Part shown: in pieces, positions 1 to 8,697 of the stretch
Layout: each line of letters begins with the position of its first letter
Numbering within the stretch: position 1 is the first letter of the stretch
Origin: Prevotella sp.
GTDB taxonomy: Bacteria > Bacteroidota > Bacteroidia > Bacteroidales > Bacteroidaceae
Direction of reading: 5' to 3'
Assembly: GCA_017445845.1 (NCBI GenBank)
Contig: JAFSRY010000060.1
Coordinates: 1 to 57,268 of the forward strand
DNA: 57,268 nt
The notes under the pieces: generated by a model
Told to the model about the DNA's origin: nothing
What the model saw: only the letters and a program-made list of their open reading frames with translations
The model's database searches: none
Position numbers and translations under genes: made by a program

Positions 1-105
1 ACACATTATTATATATATAACGCGCACGGAGTCACGGCCTCTTTCGTACTACTTCTGTCTTGTTCCATGTAATCCTTTCAAAGAACTCTTGTCTCGTATG
101 CCGAC

Positions 106-165
106 GCCCAAGCTTTTTGGGCGAAAGCGGATGCAAAGGTATACACTTTTTCCGAACCGGCAAAA
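106..165 (-). promoter_or_regulatory. Strong promoter and leader, probably of an rRNA operon leaving the window to the left
   Basis: On the minus strand a -33 box TTTG (complement of 161-164, within CAAAA 161-165) lies 19-20 bp before a -7 box TACCTTTG (complement of 134-141). This is an exact fit to the Bacteroidetes consensus TTTG-N19-TAnnTTTG. Downstream, a 6-bp hairpin (GCCCAA 106-111 with TTGGGC 117-122) is followed at about 81-92 by AGAGTTCTTTGA on the minus strand, a string typical of the leader before 16S rRNA in Bacteroidetes. No protein start follows. That this is an rRNA leader is inference; the 16S gene itself is outside the window. Confidence 0.6.
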
Positions 166-256
166 CTTTTCAGGAAATATTTTGAGGCAAAGACGAAAAT
201 TTTCGCGATTTTTGACAAATATCAAGGGAAAGAAGGGCGAAAGAGGAGAAAAGGGA

Positions 257-505
257 GGGGGAAGCCGCGGAAAAACCGCGGCTCACACTCACTAAGGGAA
301 GGAGGGGGCGGAAGGAAAAAGGGAAAAGGGAAAGGGAAAAGGGGGAAAGAAGAAGACAGAAAGAAAAGAAAGGAAGGAAGGGGGAGCCGCGGAAAAAACC
401 GCGGCACACACTCACTAAGGGAAGAAGGGGGCGGAAGAAAAAGGGAAGGGGGAAAGGGGAAAAGGGGGAAAGAAGAAGAAAGGAAGAAAGGAAGAAGGAG
501 ATTTT
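257..505. repeat. Purine-rich direct duplication, two copies with hairpins
   Basis: Two copies of a block of about 123 bp start near 257 and 380. Each begins with a G run, then a 7-bp GC hairpin (GCCGCGG 264-270 with CCGCGGC 276-282; GCCGCGG 386-392 with CCGCGGC 399-405), then CACACTCACTAAGGGAA and a long A/G-only tract ending in AAGAAGAAG. The plus strand from about 290 to 505 is almost entirely purine. Short reading frames here have low-complexity translations and are not taken as genes. The tract lies between the leftward promoter and the rightward gene that starts at 575. Confidence 0.75.
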
Positions 506-561
506 TTGAGGGGGATTGTTGTTTTTTCATGGAAAGGAGGGGGATTGTGGGAAAAAAAACG

Positions 562-569
562 TACTTTTG
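562..569 (+). promoter_or_regulatory. Candidate -7 box of the aspartyl protease gene
   Basis: TACTTTTG matches the Bacteroidetes -7 consensus TAnnTTTG and is followed by C, as is common in this group. No -33 TTTG sits at the expected 19-21 bp; the nearest TTG (545-547) is only 14 bp away. The box ends 5 bp before the ATG at 575, so if it is used the mRNA would be almost leaderless. Confidence 0.35.
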
Positions 570-574
570 CAGCG

Positions 575-1744
575 ATGAAAAGAATGATTTGGATGCTATG
601 GGGGCTGATTATGGCGATGACGGCCTGTGGTCAGACCTATAAATACAAGGTGAACTTCAATGTATCGGAATCGGATTTCTGCGATACTATTCCGATTGTC
701 GTTGAAGAAGGACGTCTCATCCTGATTGTAGAGATGGAGGGCCGCCAGCGTCGGCTGTTGCTTGACACGGGTGCGGGTCAGGGTGTCGTCTACCGTGACG
801 GGAGCATCCGTGGGGAACGGGAGCTGGGTAACGTGGTTGTTGCTGACGGTAACAACCGCCGCGACACGGTGCAGGTGGTGACGATGCCGTCGTTCCGTAT
901 GGGCCGTTTGGTGATCAGTGACTATGTTGCCACGTTAATGCCCCGGCCTATCGGCAACCGCCGCATCGACGGCATCGTCGGCTTCGACCTTTTCAACAAG
1001 GGGCTGTCGGCGAAGATTGACCTGCAGTCGAAGACGCTCATCTTGACGGATCGCCGCAAGTTGTTCGACAATGAGTCGGGCTATGAGGTGCGTTATAAGG
1101 TGTATTGGTTTGTGCCTTATGTGATGGTGAGTCCTTTTATCCGCCACACCGACCAGGTGCTTTTCGACACGGGCTCTACCTCACTCTTCACGATGAACAA
1201 GGAGAGTTTCGACCGCCATGTCTACAAGAGTCAGCAGGTGGCGGCGCAGGTGGAGGCTCGCACCGAGGGCAGTCATTCTATCGGGTTGCTCGGTGCTGAG
1301 CAGCACGATGAAATCGTCTTGCTGCACATGGACCGCTTGGACTGGGGCGGCTTTGCTTTTACCGACCTTCGTGCCATCACCACTCAGGGTGCTTCCCGCA
1401 TCGGAACGCAGCTGCTGCAATATGGTTCTGTGGTCATCAATCCTTGGAAGAAACGCATCAAGTTCCAGCCTTTCAACGGCACGGACACTGTTTCGGTCGG
1501 CAACCGTGTGCCCAACGTGTCGTTCGTTCCCATTGGCGGCAGGCCTGCGGTGGGGCTTATCTGGCCTACCTGTGATGCTTACCGTCTGGGCATGAGACAG
1601 GGTGATGTCATCCTGTCTATCGACGACAAGCCCATGCGGACGTTTGAAGACTTTGTCCTTTTCCATTTTGTCAAAGGACAACAACACCGTTATCGCCTAC
1701 GCGACCGCGAAGGAAATATCAAGGAGATTGCTATCGAACGATAA
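575..1744 (+). CDS. Aspartyl protease family protein with C-terminal PDZ domain, probable lipoprotein
   Basis: A 389-residue retropepsin-like protease with two catalytic half-sites: LLLDTGAG (Asp64) and VLFDTGST (Asp198). A C-terminal PDZ-like segment contains RLGMRQGDVILSIDDKPM. The frame is open further upstream, to 506. The ATG at 575 was chosen because it starts a good signal sequence (MKRMIWMLWGLIMAMTAC) with a lipobox-like end at Cys18. The protein is therefore probably membrane anchored, facing the periplasm or cell surface. Similar two-DTG plus PDZ proteins are common in Bacteroidetes; their substrates are mostly unknown. The gene stands alone and converges on the phosphoesterase gene, leaving 56 bp between the stop codons. 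Confidence 0.85.
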   Translation: MKRMIWMLWGLIMAMTACGQTYKYKVNFNVSESDFCDTIPIVVEEGRLILIVEMEGRQRRLLLDTGAGQGVVYRDGSIRGERELGNVVVADGNNRRDTVQVVTMPSFRMGRLVISDYVATLMPRPIGNRRIDGIVGFDLFNKGLSAKIDLQSKTLILTDRRKLFDNESGYEVRYKVYWFVPYVMVSPFIRHTDQVLFDTGSTSLFTMNKESFDRHVYKSQQVAAQVEARTEGSHSIGLLGAEQHDEIVLLHMDRLDWGGFAFTDLRAITTQGASRIGTQLLQYGSVVINPWKKRIKFQPFNGTDTVSVGNRVPNVSFVPIGGRPAVGLIWPTCDAYRLGMRQGDVILSIDDKPMRTFEDFVLFHFVKGQQHRYRLRDREGNIKEIAIER

Positions 1745-1800
1745 CACGATCATTAGTATCGGGAATGAGACTTGTACCTATCGTGTCTGCCGAAGGTTGT

Positions 1801-3168
1801 TTACGATGCTGTGGAACGTGGTTGAAAGGTGAAGGTATCCTGCACTTTTCCCGTCCGAAGGTTGTGTATGGTGATGGCGAGTCGGCCGTCTTTTACCTGG
1901 CCTTCGATGACTGTCGGGAACTGTTCGGGGCGCTCATTGCTCTTGTCGTCAGCCCTTTCGGGTCCTCCTCCGATGATTTGTGCCCATGTGCGTTCTTTGT
2001 TTGGCGCATCGTAGCGGTAGTGATGCTGATGGGCGGTGATGATGAGTTGGCATCCGGCCTCTTTGAGTTCGGGTGTCCACATATCGGCACATGTTCGCTG
2101 CCACATGGCGAAGTCTGTGGTGTATTGGGGATCTTTATCGGCCGGTGTGACGTCGCCCGGGTTGTGGGTGGGGTCAGCATCGAAGAGCGGAATATGGCAG
2201 AAGGCGACCAGATAGGGTGCTCCGCTGATTTCGGGCCGTTGGAGTGCATTGCGCAGCCAGTCTACCTGAGCACACCGATAGGCCTGGCTGTTGAAGAGTC
2301 CTGCAAAGAGCGGATTGGTGTCGAGTTTGTCTTCGGCTGTGTCGAGTCCGATCATTGCGATGTCTCCCATGCGTACGGCAAAGTTTCTGCCGAGGTCCCA
2401 GTCGCGCGGTGTTCTCTCCTCAGGCTGTCGGTACATCCATACGCGTTCGAGATGGCGGTTGGCCATGCCTCGCGAATCGTGGTTGCCCGGGCAGAAGAGG
2501 TAAGGTGTCTGTGCGGCATAATCTTTCCGGCTGATGTCGGGTGTGAGGAAGATGCGCATCTGGGCTTCAATTGTCTCCTCGACGTTGCTGGCATCTCCGT
2601 TCCATACGACGCAGGAGGGGTTCAGCTGTTCAATCTTGTCGATGGCGCGTCCGAAGGGTACCCATTGCACATGGGTGTCGTTGATGACACAGAAGTGGGA
2701 AGGTGCGCCGGCTCCTGCAGTCGTGAAATGATAGACCTCCGGCAGCACTTCGTTGCCGATGATTTTCATGTCGTAGCCGCCTTTGTAGCTGATGCGGTCT
2801 GCTCCAATCTGATAGTAATAGGTTGTGGCGGGCTTCAGTCCTGTCACCCTGACCTGTATGACGCGGTCGCTGATGTCGGTCGTCCTGTATCCTCCGCACA
2901 TCACTTTCCTTGCACCGCCCATGTCGGGTTGCCGACTGATGAGGACATAACCGTTGGCCATGTCGTTGACGGCAAAGGCGATGCCGACGGACGTTTCGGC
3001 ATAGTTTTGCAACATGGGCGCAGAGGCGATGAGTGACTTTTCGCTGTCGTCGCGTCGGTTTTCATCACTGAGTTCGCTTTTCACGAGCGATGCCGCCTGT
3101 GCGGCTCCGCCTGTTCCGGTGGCCACTGCCAGCAAGGCCGTGCTTTTCAGAAAGTCTCTTCTTTTCAT
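1801..3168 (-). CDS. Tat-exported metallophosphoesterase with purple-acid-phosphatase-like N-terminal domain
   Basis: 455 residues. The N-terminus MKRRDFLKSTALLAVATG carries a twin-arginine motif, a hydrophobic stretch and an AQA-like cleavage region, so export of the folded protein is likely. Residues about 60-150 resemble the fibronectin-like N-terminal domain of purple acid phosphatases (GLKPATTYYYQIG). The catalytic part has the metal-binding motifs in order: NDTH (Asp164, His166), NGD (Asp192), PGNHD (229-231), FCHIP, and TAHQHH near the C-terminus. It is a phosphomonoesterase or phosphodiesterase of unknown substrate. A long antisense frame overlaps it on the plus strand, but the conserved metal ligands show that the minus strand is the coding one. 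Confidence 0.88.
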   Translation of the reverse strand: MKRRDFLKSTALLAVATGTGGAAQAASLVKSELSDENRRDDSEKSLIASAPMLQNYAETSVGIAFAVNDMANGYVLISRQPDMGGARKVMCGGYRTTDISDRVIQVRVTGLKPATTYYYQIGADRISYKGGYDMKIIGNEVLPEVYHFTTAGAGAPSHFCVINDTHVQWVPFGRAIDKIEQLNPSCVVWNGDASNVEETIEAQMRIFLTPDISRKDYAAQTPYLFCPGNHDSRGMANRHLERVWMYRQPEERTPRDWDLGRNFAVRMGDIAMIGLDTAEDKLDTNPLFAGLFNSQAYRCAQVDWLRNALQRPEISGAPYLVAFCHIPLFDADPTHNPGDVTPADKDPQYTTDFAMWQRTCADMWTPELKEAGCQLIITAHQHHYRYDAPNKERTWAQIIGGGPERADDKSNERPEQFPTVIEGQVKDGRLAITIHNLRTGKVQDTFTFQPRSTAS

Positions 3169-3196
3169 GGTTCCGATGATTGTTAATTATCAACTG

Positions 3197-3204
3197 CAAA
3201 GATA
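3197..3204 (-). promoter_or_regulatory. -7 box of the phosphoesterase gene
   Basis: The minus strand reads TATCTTTG, an exact TAnnTTTG, 28 bp upstream of the start codon. Two candidate -33 boxes (complement of CAA 3221-3223 and of CAAA 3217-3220) lie 16 and 12 bp away, closer than usual. Confidence 0.5.
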
Positions 3205-3247
3205 CAAATAGTTTTCCAAACAACCATCGTTTTTTTTATAAAAAAGA

Positions 3248-3272
3248 TGGGAGCCGCCCGAGGCCGCTCCCA
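3248..3272 (-). terminator. Intrinsic terminator of the GLUG-repeat protein gene
   Basis: TGGGAGC (3248-3254) pairs with GCTCCCA (3266-3272), with further G-C pairs inside. On the minus strand the hairpin is followed directly by TCTTTTTT. It lies 24 bp past the stop codon of the gene that ends at 3297. Confidence 0.8.
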
Positions 3273-3296
3273 CCTTTTATATATAAAATATGTGTA

Positions 3297-6266
3297 TTAT
3301 TTCACTATATACTTCTTCACCTTACCATTGGCCATGCGCACGATGTTGATACCGCGCTGCATCTCGTTGATACGAGTGCCGTTGATGGTATAGAGCTTCG
3401 AGCCTTTCTCGATGAGTTGCTCGCTGACGCTCTCGATACCGCTGCCATCGTTGGTGTACTTGGTACCGTCGAAGTAGATCAGACCTGCAGAACCATGCAG
3501 CACGGGGTGCTTATCGGAGCCGATGGTCTGGAAGAAGCGTGCAACACCGCTCTCGCTGCCATTGAGCTTGTAACATAGCTCACCGTCTTGCAACTGGTCG
3601 TCATTGAAGGTCTGAACCTGACTACCCATGTTCTCATAGCAGTTGATGATGGTTGTGCTGTTGTTGTTGTCACGATGGAACGTGCGTTCACCGTCAAGAC
3701 CAGTGACGTAGCCTGAATTGTAGCAGTTCTCGATGGTACCGTTGCTACCCATCCAGCTACATATACCGGCACTCTCACGCATACCAGTGATTTCGCCTGT
3801 ATTGTAGCAGTTGCGGATGGTAACGACCATCTGACTGAGGTCGTTCACGCCGAAGATACCGGCTGAGTTAGCGCTCTCCGTGTAGACTTCAGCTTCGTTA
3901 CCGCAATTCTCGATCAGGAGCGTACCGGTACCGATTGATGCCCCTACGATACCGGCAGCATAGCCAGCCTTATAGAGGAACACGCTGCAGGTAGCGTCGA
4001 CCGTGACATTCTTCACTTCAGCATTGCCACTGACAACACCGATGAGTCCGTGGTTGTCAGACTCTTCGATACTGATGTTCATGCCCGATACGATGTGTCC
4101 CTGTCCGTCGAAGACACCCTTGAAGGGATAATCGCGTGTACCAATACCCTGATAGTCAATCTCAGAGCTCATGTCGAGGTCGGCATCGAGTTTGATTTCA
4201 ATGGTCGGGTCGGCAACACCGAGGTTGATGTCGTCGGCAGCCATCATCAGCTGAGCAGCTGTCTTGACCAGACGGGAGTCGCAGACGCGGCAGATGCCGT
4301 TGTCATCATAGTCGTGTGCATCGCGGGTAGCCTCGCCCTTTTCGTTCGAATAGACCATGTCGTCGGAAGGCTGTCCGTTGCATTTTATATGACCTGTAGC
4401 ATAGACTTTCTTGTGGCTCTTGAAGGGCACGGGATACTTGTCCTCATCCAGTGTCTGATACCAGTTTTCACCACCGCTCACCTTGCCGTTGAGTTTGTAA
4501 GCCAGTTCGCCATTTTCCATGGCTTCCTCTTCAATCTGTTGGCTTCCGGGATTTTCATAGAGTCCGAAGGAGTCGAGGAAGTAGCAGTTGCGTACTGAGG
4601 GGTTATTACGGCAGATGATGTCGTTGCTCTTAGAAGTGTCCACCCAGATTTCTCCTGCCACATAACAGTTGATGAACTGAGTACCGTTGCCGCCGTGTGT
4701 ATAACCGACGAAGCCGCCATTGCCAAAGCAGTTGTCGCCCAGAATGTCGCCCAGAACGGCACAGTTTCGAACGATGAGGTTGTCGTGTCCGATAGCACCG
4801 AGACCTCCGTGTGTACCGTCATCAGCGATAGTGGCAGTGATATCGACATCAGCCAACACGTTTTCAATCACGGTAGCACCCCATGTCTCCACAAACAGTC
4901 CACCGGCAAACTTAGCACTGGTTTCAATATCACCCTTGACAACGAGGTTGCGGATGGCAGCACCCTCGATGTGGCAGAACAGACCCACATTGTCTTTTTC
5001 ACGGTAATAAGAGACATTTACCGTGTGCTCCTGACCATCGAAGACACCCTTGAAGCGGATGCCATCACCAATCATCACGTCTTTCTGCGTGTAAGCAGTG
5101 AAGTCGATGTCGGCTGTCAGACGAGCCTTCGACTCATTGGCTCCCTTGTTGACGAGGGCAGCAAACCAGTTGAGCTGCTGCGGTGTGCCAAGGAGATAGT
5201 AGCCATCGGCACCGACTTCGGTATAGGTCATGTCTACGTTTCCACAGACAGAGCAGACACCGTCGACAAAGGTGTGAGGGGTAGGAATAGAAGCATCGGT
5301 GTTGGAGTAGCCGGTCACATTGTCACCTGCCGTGCCATCGCAATTCAAAGTACCGACAGCATATACGGTGCCGTGTGACTTGAAAGGAACGGGGAACTTG
5401 TCAACCGTCTGGCCATTGTCGAGGTTCTGGAACCAAGTGCAACTGGCAGTGCTGTTGTTGTTCAACATATAAGCCAGTGCGCCCGTGGCAACAATATCCA
5501 GGTCGATGTCCTTCACATTAGTCTGAGTGGTTCCGGCAGAGAAGCAGAGTTCCATCTTTCCACTGCCGATGCCATTGCTGCGGAAGAGGTCGCGGTTTTC
5601 ACCGTCGACACCTACGACAGTACCGATGTTGTAGCAGGCTATGATTTCGGGGTTGTCGCCCAACCAACCAGAGATAGCGGCACTCTCGCGTCCACCGGTA
5701 ATAGAACCAGTGTTGTAGCAATTATGCACAATGAGCTTGGCTGCACTGCCCATGTCTACACCGAAGATACCACCGGCATTGGCCTCCGTAACCTGCACGT
5801 CAGCTTCATTTCCGCAGTTTTCGATGAGCACAGTGCCAGTACCGTTCGAACCTCCGATAAGACCTGCTGCATAGCCCTTTGCAACGATGTAGCAAGACTG
5901 GTCGATGATGATGTTGCGGATGACGGCGCCTCCGGTGACAACGCCGAAGAGTCCCTGATATTCGCTCTCAGCTTGTTCGATAATCAGGTTCTTCACTCGG
6001 TGTTCCTGTCCGTCGAAGGTTCCTTTATAAGCAGCACCTACCTGGCCGATAGGAATGAACTCGGTTTGTCCGGCCATGTCGATGTCTGCTGTCAGAACGG
6101 CCTTCGCATCGTATTCACCGTCAAGAGAAACCACATAACTGAAGTCAACCAAGTCAGCTCCGTTGGTGATTTGATAGACACCGTCTTTCTTATCCAGTGC
6201 CCATGAGGTGTTGGCCAGCAGCATCATACCGCCGACGAACAACATTCGAAGTAAATCTTTTTTCAT
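3297..6266 (-). CDS. Large GLUG-repeat surface protein with C-terminal sorting-like motif
   Basis: 989 residues with a signal peptide (MKKDLLRMLFVGGMMLLANTSWA). It has three homologous modules, at about 24-340, 345-655 and 664-945. Each opens with a DADLDMS-type segment and a KGxFDGQ(E/G)H motif, followed by GLUG-like glycine-rich turns such as AAGLIGGS and AGGIFGV. Each ends in a line like GELAYKLNG...W(Y/F)QTL...(K/F)(Y/F)PVPFKSH. Modules 1 and 2 end in a small CxxC cluster (CSVCG, CRVCD) preceded by histidine. The last 30 residues (YTINGTRINEMQRGINIV) resemble the short sorting tails of type IX-secreted or surface proteins. A right-handed beta-helix fold and an adhesive role are inferences; no enzyme motif was seen. 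Confidence 0.75.
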   Translation of the reverse strand: MKKDLLRMLFVGGMMLLANTSWALDKKDGVYQITNGADLVDFSYVVSLDGEYDAKAVLTADIDMAGQTEFIPIGQVGAAYKGTFDGQEHRVKNLIIEQAESEYQGLFGVVTGGAVIRNIIIDQSCYIVAKGYAAGLIGGSNGTGTVLIENCGNEADVQVTEANAGGIFGVDMGSAAKLIVHNCYNTGSITGGRESAAISGWLGDNPEIIACYNIGTVVGVDGENRDLFRSNGIGSGKMELCFSAGTTQTNVKDIDLDIVATGALAYMLNNNSTASCTWFQNLDNGQTVDKFPVPFKSHGTVYAVGTLNCDGTAGDNVTGYSNTDASIPTPHTFVDGVCSVCGNVDMTYTEVGADGYYLLGTPQQLNWFAALVNKGANESKARLTADIDFTAYTQKDVMIGDGIRFKGVFDGQEHTVNVSYYREKDNVGLFCHIEGAAIRNLVVKGDIETSAKFAGGLFVETWGATVIENVLADVDITATIADDGTHGGLGAIGHDNLIVRNCAVLGDILGDNCFGNGGFVGYTHGGNGTQFINCYVAGEIWVDTSKSNDIICRNNPSVRNCYFLDSFGLYENPGSQQIEEEAMENGELAYKLNGKVSGGENWYQTLDEDKYPVPFKSHKKVYATGHIKCNGQPSDDMVYSNEKGEATRDAHDYDDNGICRVCDSRLVKTAAQLMMAADDINLGVADPTIEIKLDADLDMSSEIDYQGIGTRDYPFKGVFDGQGHIVSGMNISIEESDNHGLIGVVSGNAEVKNVTVDATCSVFLYKAGYAAGIVGASIGTGTLLIENCGNEAEVYTESANSAGIFGVNDLSQMVVTIRNCYNTGEITGMRESAGICSWMGSNGTIENCYNSGYVTGLDGERTFHRDNNNSTTIINCYENMGSQVQTFNDDQLQDGELCYKLNGSESGVARFFQTIGSDKHPVLHGSAGLIYFDGTKYTNDGSGIESVSEQLIEKGSKLYTINGTRINEMQRGINIVRMANGKVKKYIVK

Positions 6267-6308
6267 TCGCTTTAATTGTTATAGGTTTGATAATTAATAA
6301 CTCTGCCG

Positions 6309-6340
6309 CAAAATTACAAAAAACTTTCCCGCACGCGCAA
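6309..6340 (-). promoter_or_regulatory. Promoter of the GLUG-repeat protein gene
   Basis: The minus strand has the -7 box TAATTTTG (complement of 6309-6316) and a TTG (complement of 6338-6340) 21 bp upstream. The box lies about 43 bp before the start codon. Confidence 0.5.
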
Positions 6341-6474
6341 TATAATAATAAAAGTATAACGATATTTTTAAAATCAAAAAATCAAGCATTTGATAATCAG
6401 CCTGTTTCTTCTTCAGAAACCTTCAAAATGTATAATCGTTTTCACGGTCTTTTCAAGCCCGTTCCCATCGAAAA

Positions 6475-8658
6475 TCAGGTCTGTCCGGCCTTCACGAGAT
6501 CAATTTCGGAATAGGTTGTGTCGGGCGGACAGAAAATCTTCACGGCCGTATTCGAGGCATCAGGGCCTGCTTTGAAGATGGCCTCGGTGATGGCCATGTG
6601 GAGCTTCTCGGGAAGGATTTGGTCTACTTGTAGTTTCCCTTCCTTGACAAAACGCGTCAGGTGATTGATGACGGTGGCATAGGTGAGTCCGCGCAACTCA
6701 GCCACTTGCCGGGCTGTATGACCCTCGCAGAAGAGTCGGTAAGAACGTGTGTAGGTATCGGTTGTATCGGCTTTCTGTACAGTCTTCTGTTTCTTTCCTT
6801 TAGAGGCCGCACCTCGGCGACGGTCGGGCGTCTCCAGCTTTTCAAGCGCATGAAGCAGGGCCAACTGCTTCGTCCGCAGATAGTATTCGGTGGTGAAGCC
6901 GTGTTCGGCGATGTGCTGCAGAAGCTGCCGCTTGGCATTGTAGGTCTCAACGAGTTCGTCGATGAGCGGCAGGAGTCGTTTTTTCAGTTCTTGGTTTTTT
7001 GTCTCTATAGTCCGTGTTTTCCCTATGAGATCGTCGAAAATGGCATCAAGCGTCTCATCGAAATACCGGCAACTGCGCTCTACCCTTTGGCGGAACTCCG
7101 GTTCGGTCCGTTTCTGATGCGGTGTTGCCTTAATGACATTAGTCCACTTGTAGGCGACCAGCATCACACGCTGTGTGAAGTCCTGCGTGGCTTGCTTATG
7201 GGCATTGACAAGGGCATTATATTGCTTGTAAAGAAATTCGGTGAGCAGCCGTGACAGCGACTCTTCTGTCCGCCCGATGTTTGAGAAGGTAAAGAGGTCT
7301 ATCAGCAGCAGCATTTCATACTCTTCCTTCAATGCCGGCAGCTGGCGGATGCTGTCTTCGGCAGCCTCGCTCTGATGGAGGATATAGTGGCTGACGCGCT
7401 GGTCGTTGATGATGGCACGCGGCTCAATGGGTGTTGACAATGCCACGCCCTCCAAGGTCCGGCAACGGCTCAGTGCCACATAGACTTGTCCGGGCGCAAA
7501 CGATAGTCCGGCATCAATGATGACGCGGTCGAAGGTGAGTCCCTGGCTCTTGTGGATGGTGATGGCCCACGCCAGTCGTAACGGCAACTGGGTGAAGGTT
7601 CCCTGCACTTCCGTTTCAATCTCTTTCGTCTCGGCGTTGAGGGTGTAACGGGCATTCTCCCATCTCTGCGGCATCACTTCAATCGCCTCATCATCACCTT
7701 CACAATAGACCTTACAGCTATGGTCCGTCAGCTCGGTTATACGGCCGATGCGCCCATTATAATAAAGATGATCAGCGGACGGGTCGTTCTTGACGAACAT
7801 CACCTGAGCGCCTTCCTTCAGGGTCAGCGAAACATCGGTAGGATAGGCATATTCAGGAAAGATGCCTTCGATGTCGGCATCAAACGTAAAAGGATGTGCT
7901 GGGAGGCTGTCGAGTTCCCGCCGGTTGTAGCTGTTGGCAAGATTGTTATGCGTGGTCAGTCGGATGGCAGGCTGGGTGGCAGCCGCAGAATGATGGGGGT
8001 TGGAAACCATCCGGCTGTTGAGCAGCTGAAGGTCTTCTTGGGTTGTCTGCCCGTCGCGGATGTGATTAAGAATATCAAGGAAACGGCCGTCCTGCTGTCT
8101 ATATACCTTTTCGAGTTGAATGGTGACGTAGTCGACTTGCGCCAAGGCCTTCGAACCGAAGAAATAAGGTGTATCGTAATAATTGCGCAACAACTGTTCC
8201 TCCTCGGGAGTCACGACGGGTGTCAGTTGTTGAAGGTCGCCTATCATCACCAACTGCACTCCGCCAAAGGGCCGGCCGTCGCCCCGAAGGCGTCGCAACA
8301 CGGCATCGACGGCATCCAAGAGGTCACTTCGAACCATTGAAATCTCGTCGATGACGACCATGTCGATGGTCCTGATGATTTTCTTTTTCTCCTTACTGAA
8401 GTCAAATCGACTCTTGATGTTGGTCTCGGGAAGAAAGGGCGAAAGGGGCAACTGGAAGAAGGAATGAATGGTGACACCACCGGCATTGATGGCGGCGACA
8501 CCCGTCGGCGCCACCACAACCATCCGCTTGGCACTATGTTCACGAACATAACGCAGGAAGGTCGTCTTTCCCGTCCCGGCCTTTCCCGTCAGGAAGACGC
8601 TGCGACCTGTATGCTCTACAAACTCCCAAGCTAACCGTGTCTCGTTGTTTAACTCCAC
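6475..8658 (-). CDS. Pif1/RecD-like superfamily 1 helicase with C-terminal helix-turn-helix
   Basis: 727 residues. A P-loop GKAGTGKTT (Lys31) and Walker B VVIDEISMV (Asp104, Glu105) are followed by QLVMIGDLQQL (motif III) and, near residue 390, AITIHKSQGLTFD and YVALSRCR (motifs V and VI). This is the order of Pif1/RecD2-type 5'-3' DNA helicases. A linker of about 200 residues leads to a C-terminal segment (CEGHTARQVAELRGLTYATV) matching the helix-turn-helix domain often found at the end of such Bacteroidetes helicases. It probably acts on forked or structured DNA in replication or repair. It is the last gene of the dut operon, 39 bp after envC; nothing shows a functional link to its envelope neighbours. 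Confidence 0.88.
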   Translation of the reverse strand: MELNNETRLAWEFVEHTGRSVFLTGKAGTGKTTFLRYVREHSAKRMVVVAPTGVAAINAGGVTIHSFFQLPLSPFLPETNIKSRFDFSKEKKKIIRTIDMVVIDEISMVRSDLLDAVDAVLRRLRGDGRPFGGVQLVMIGDLQQLTPVVTPEEEQLLRNYYDTPYFFGSKALAQVDYVTIQLEKVYRQQDGRFLDILNHIRDGQTTQEDLQLLNSRMVSNPHHSAAATQPAIRLTTHNNLANSYNRRELDSLPAHPFTFDADIEGIFPEYAYPTDVSLTLKEGAQVMFVKNDPSADHLYYNGRIGRITELTDHSCKVYCEGDDEAIEVMPQRWENARYTLNAETKEIETEVQGTFTQLPLRLAWAITIHKSQGLTFDRVIIDAGLSFAPGQVYVALSRCRTLEGVALSTPIEPRAIINDQRVSHYILHQSEAAEDSIRQLPALKEEYEMLLLIDLFTFSNIGRTEESLSRLLTEFLYKQYNALVNAHKQATQDFTQRVMLVAYKWTNVIKATPHQKRTEPEFRQRVERSCRYFDETLDAIFDDLIGKTRTIETKNQELKKRLLPLIDELVETYNAKRQLLQHIAEHGFTTEYYLRTKQLALLHALEKLETPDRRRGAASKGKKQKTVQKADTTDTYTRSYRLFCEGHTARQVAELRGLTYATVINHLTRFVKEGKLQVDQILPEKLHMAITEAIFKAGPDASNTAVKIFCPPDTTYSEIDLVKAGQT

Positions 8659-8697
8659 GTTTTTCCGCCTCTTTTACTTTTTGACCTTTTCACCCTT

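Noticed and set aside
89-530. Open frames in the purine-rich tract
   Set aside because: Translations are low-complexity (Phe/Ser/Pro or Lys/Gly/Glu runs) arising from the A/G repeats.
1765-3036. A 423-codon open frame on the plus strand opposite the phosphoesterase gene
   Set aside because: It is the antisense shadow of a gene with all metal-binding motifs conserved on the minus strand; its own translation shows no family features.
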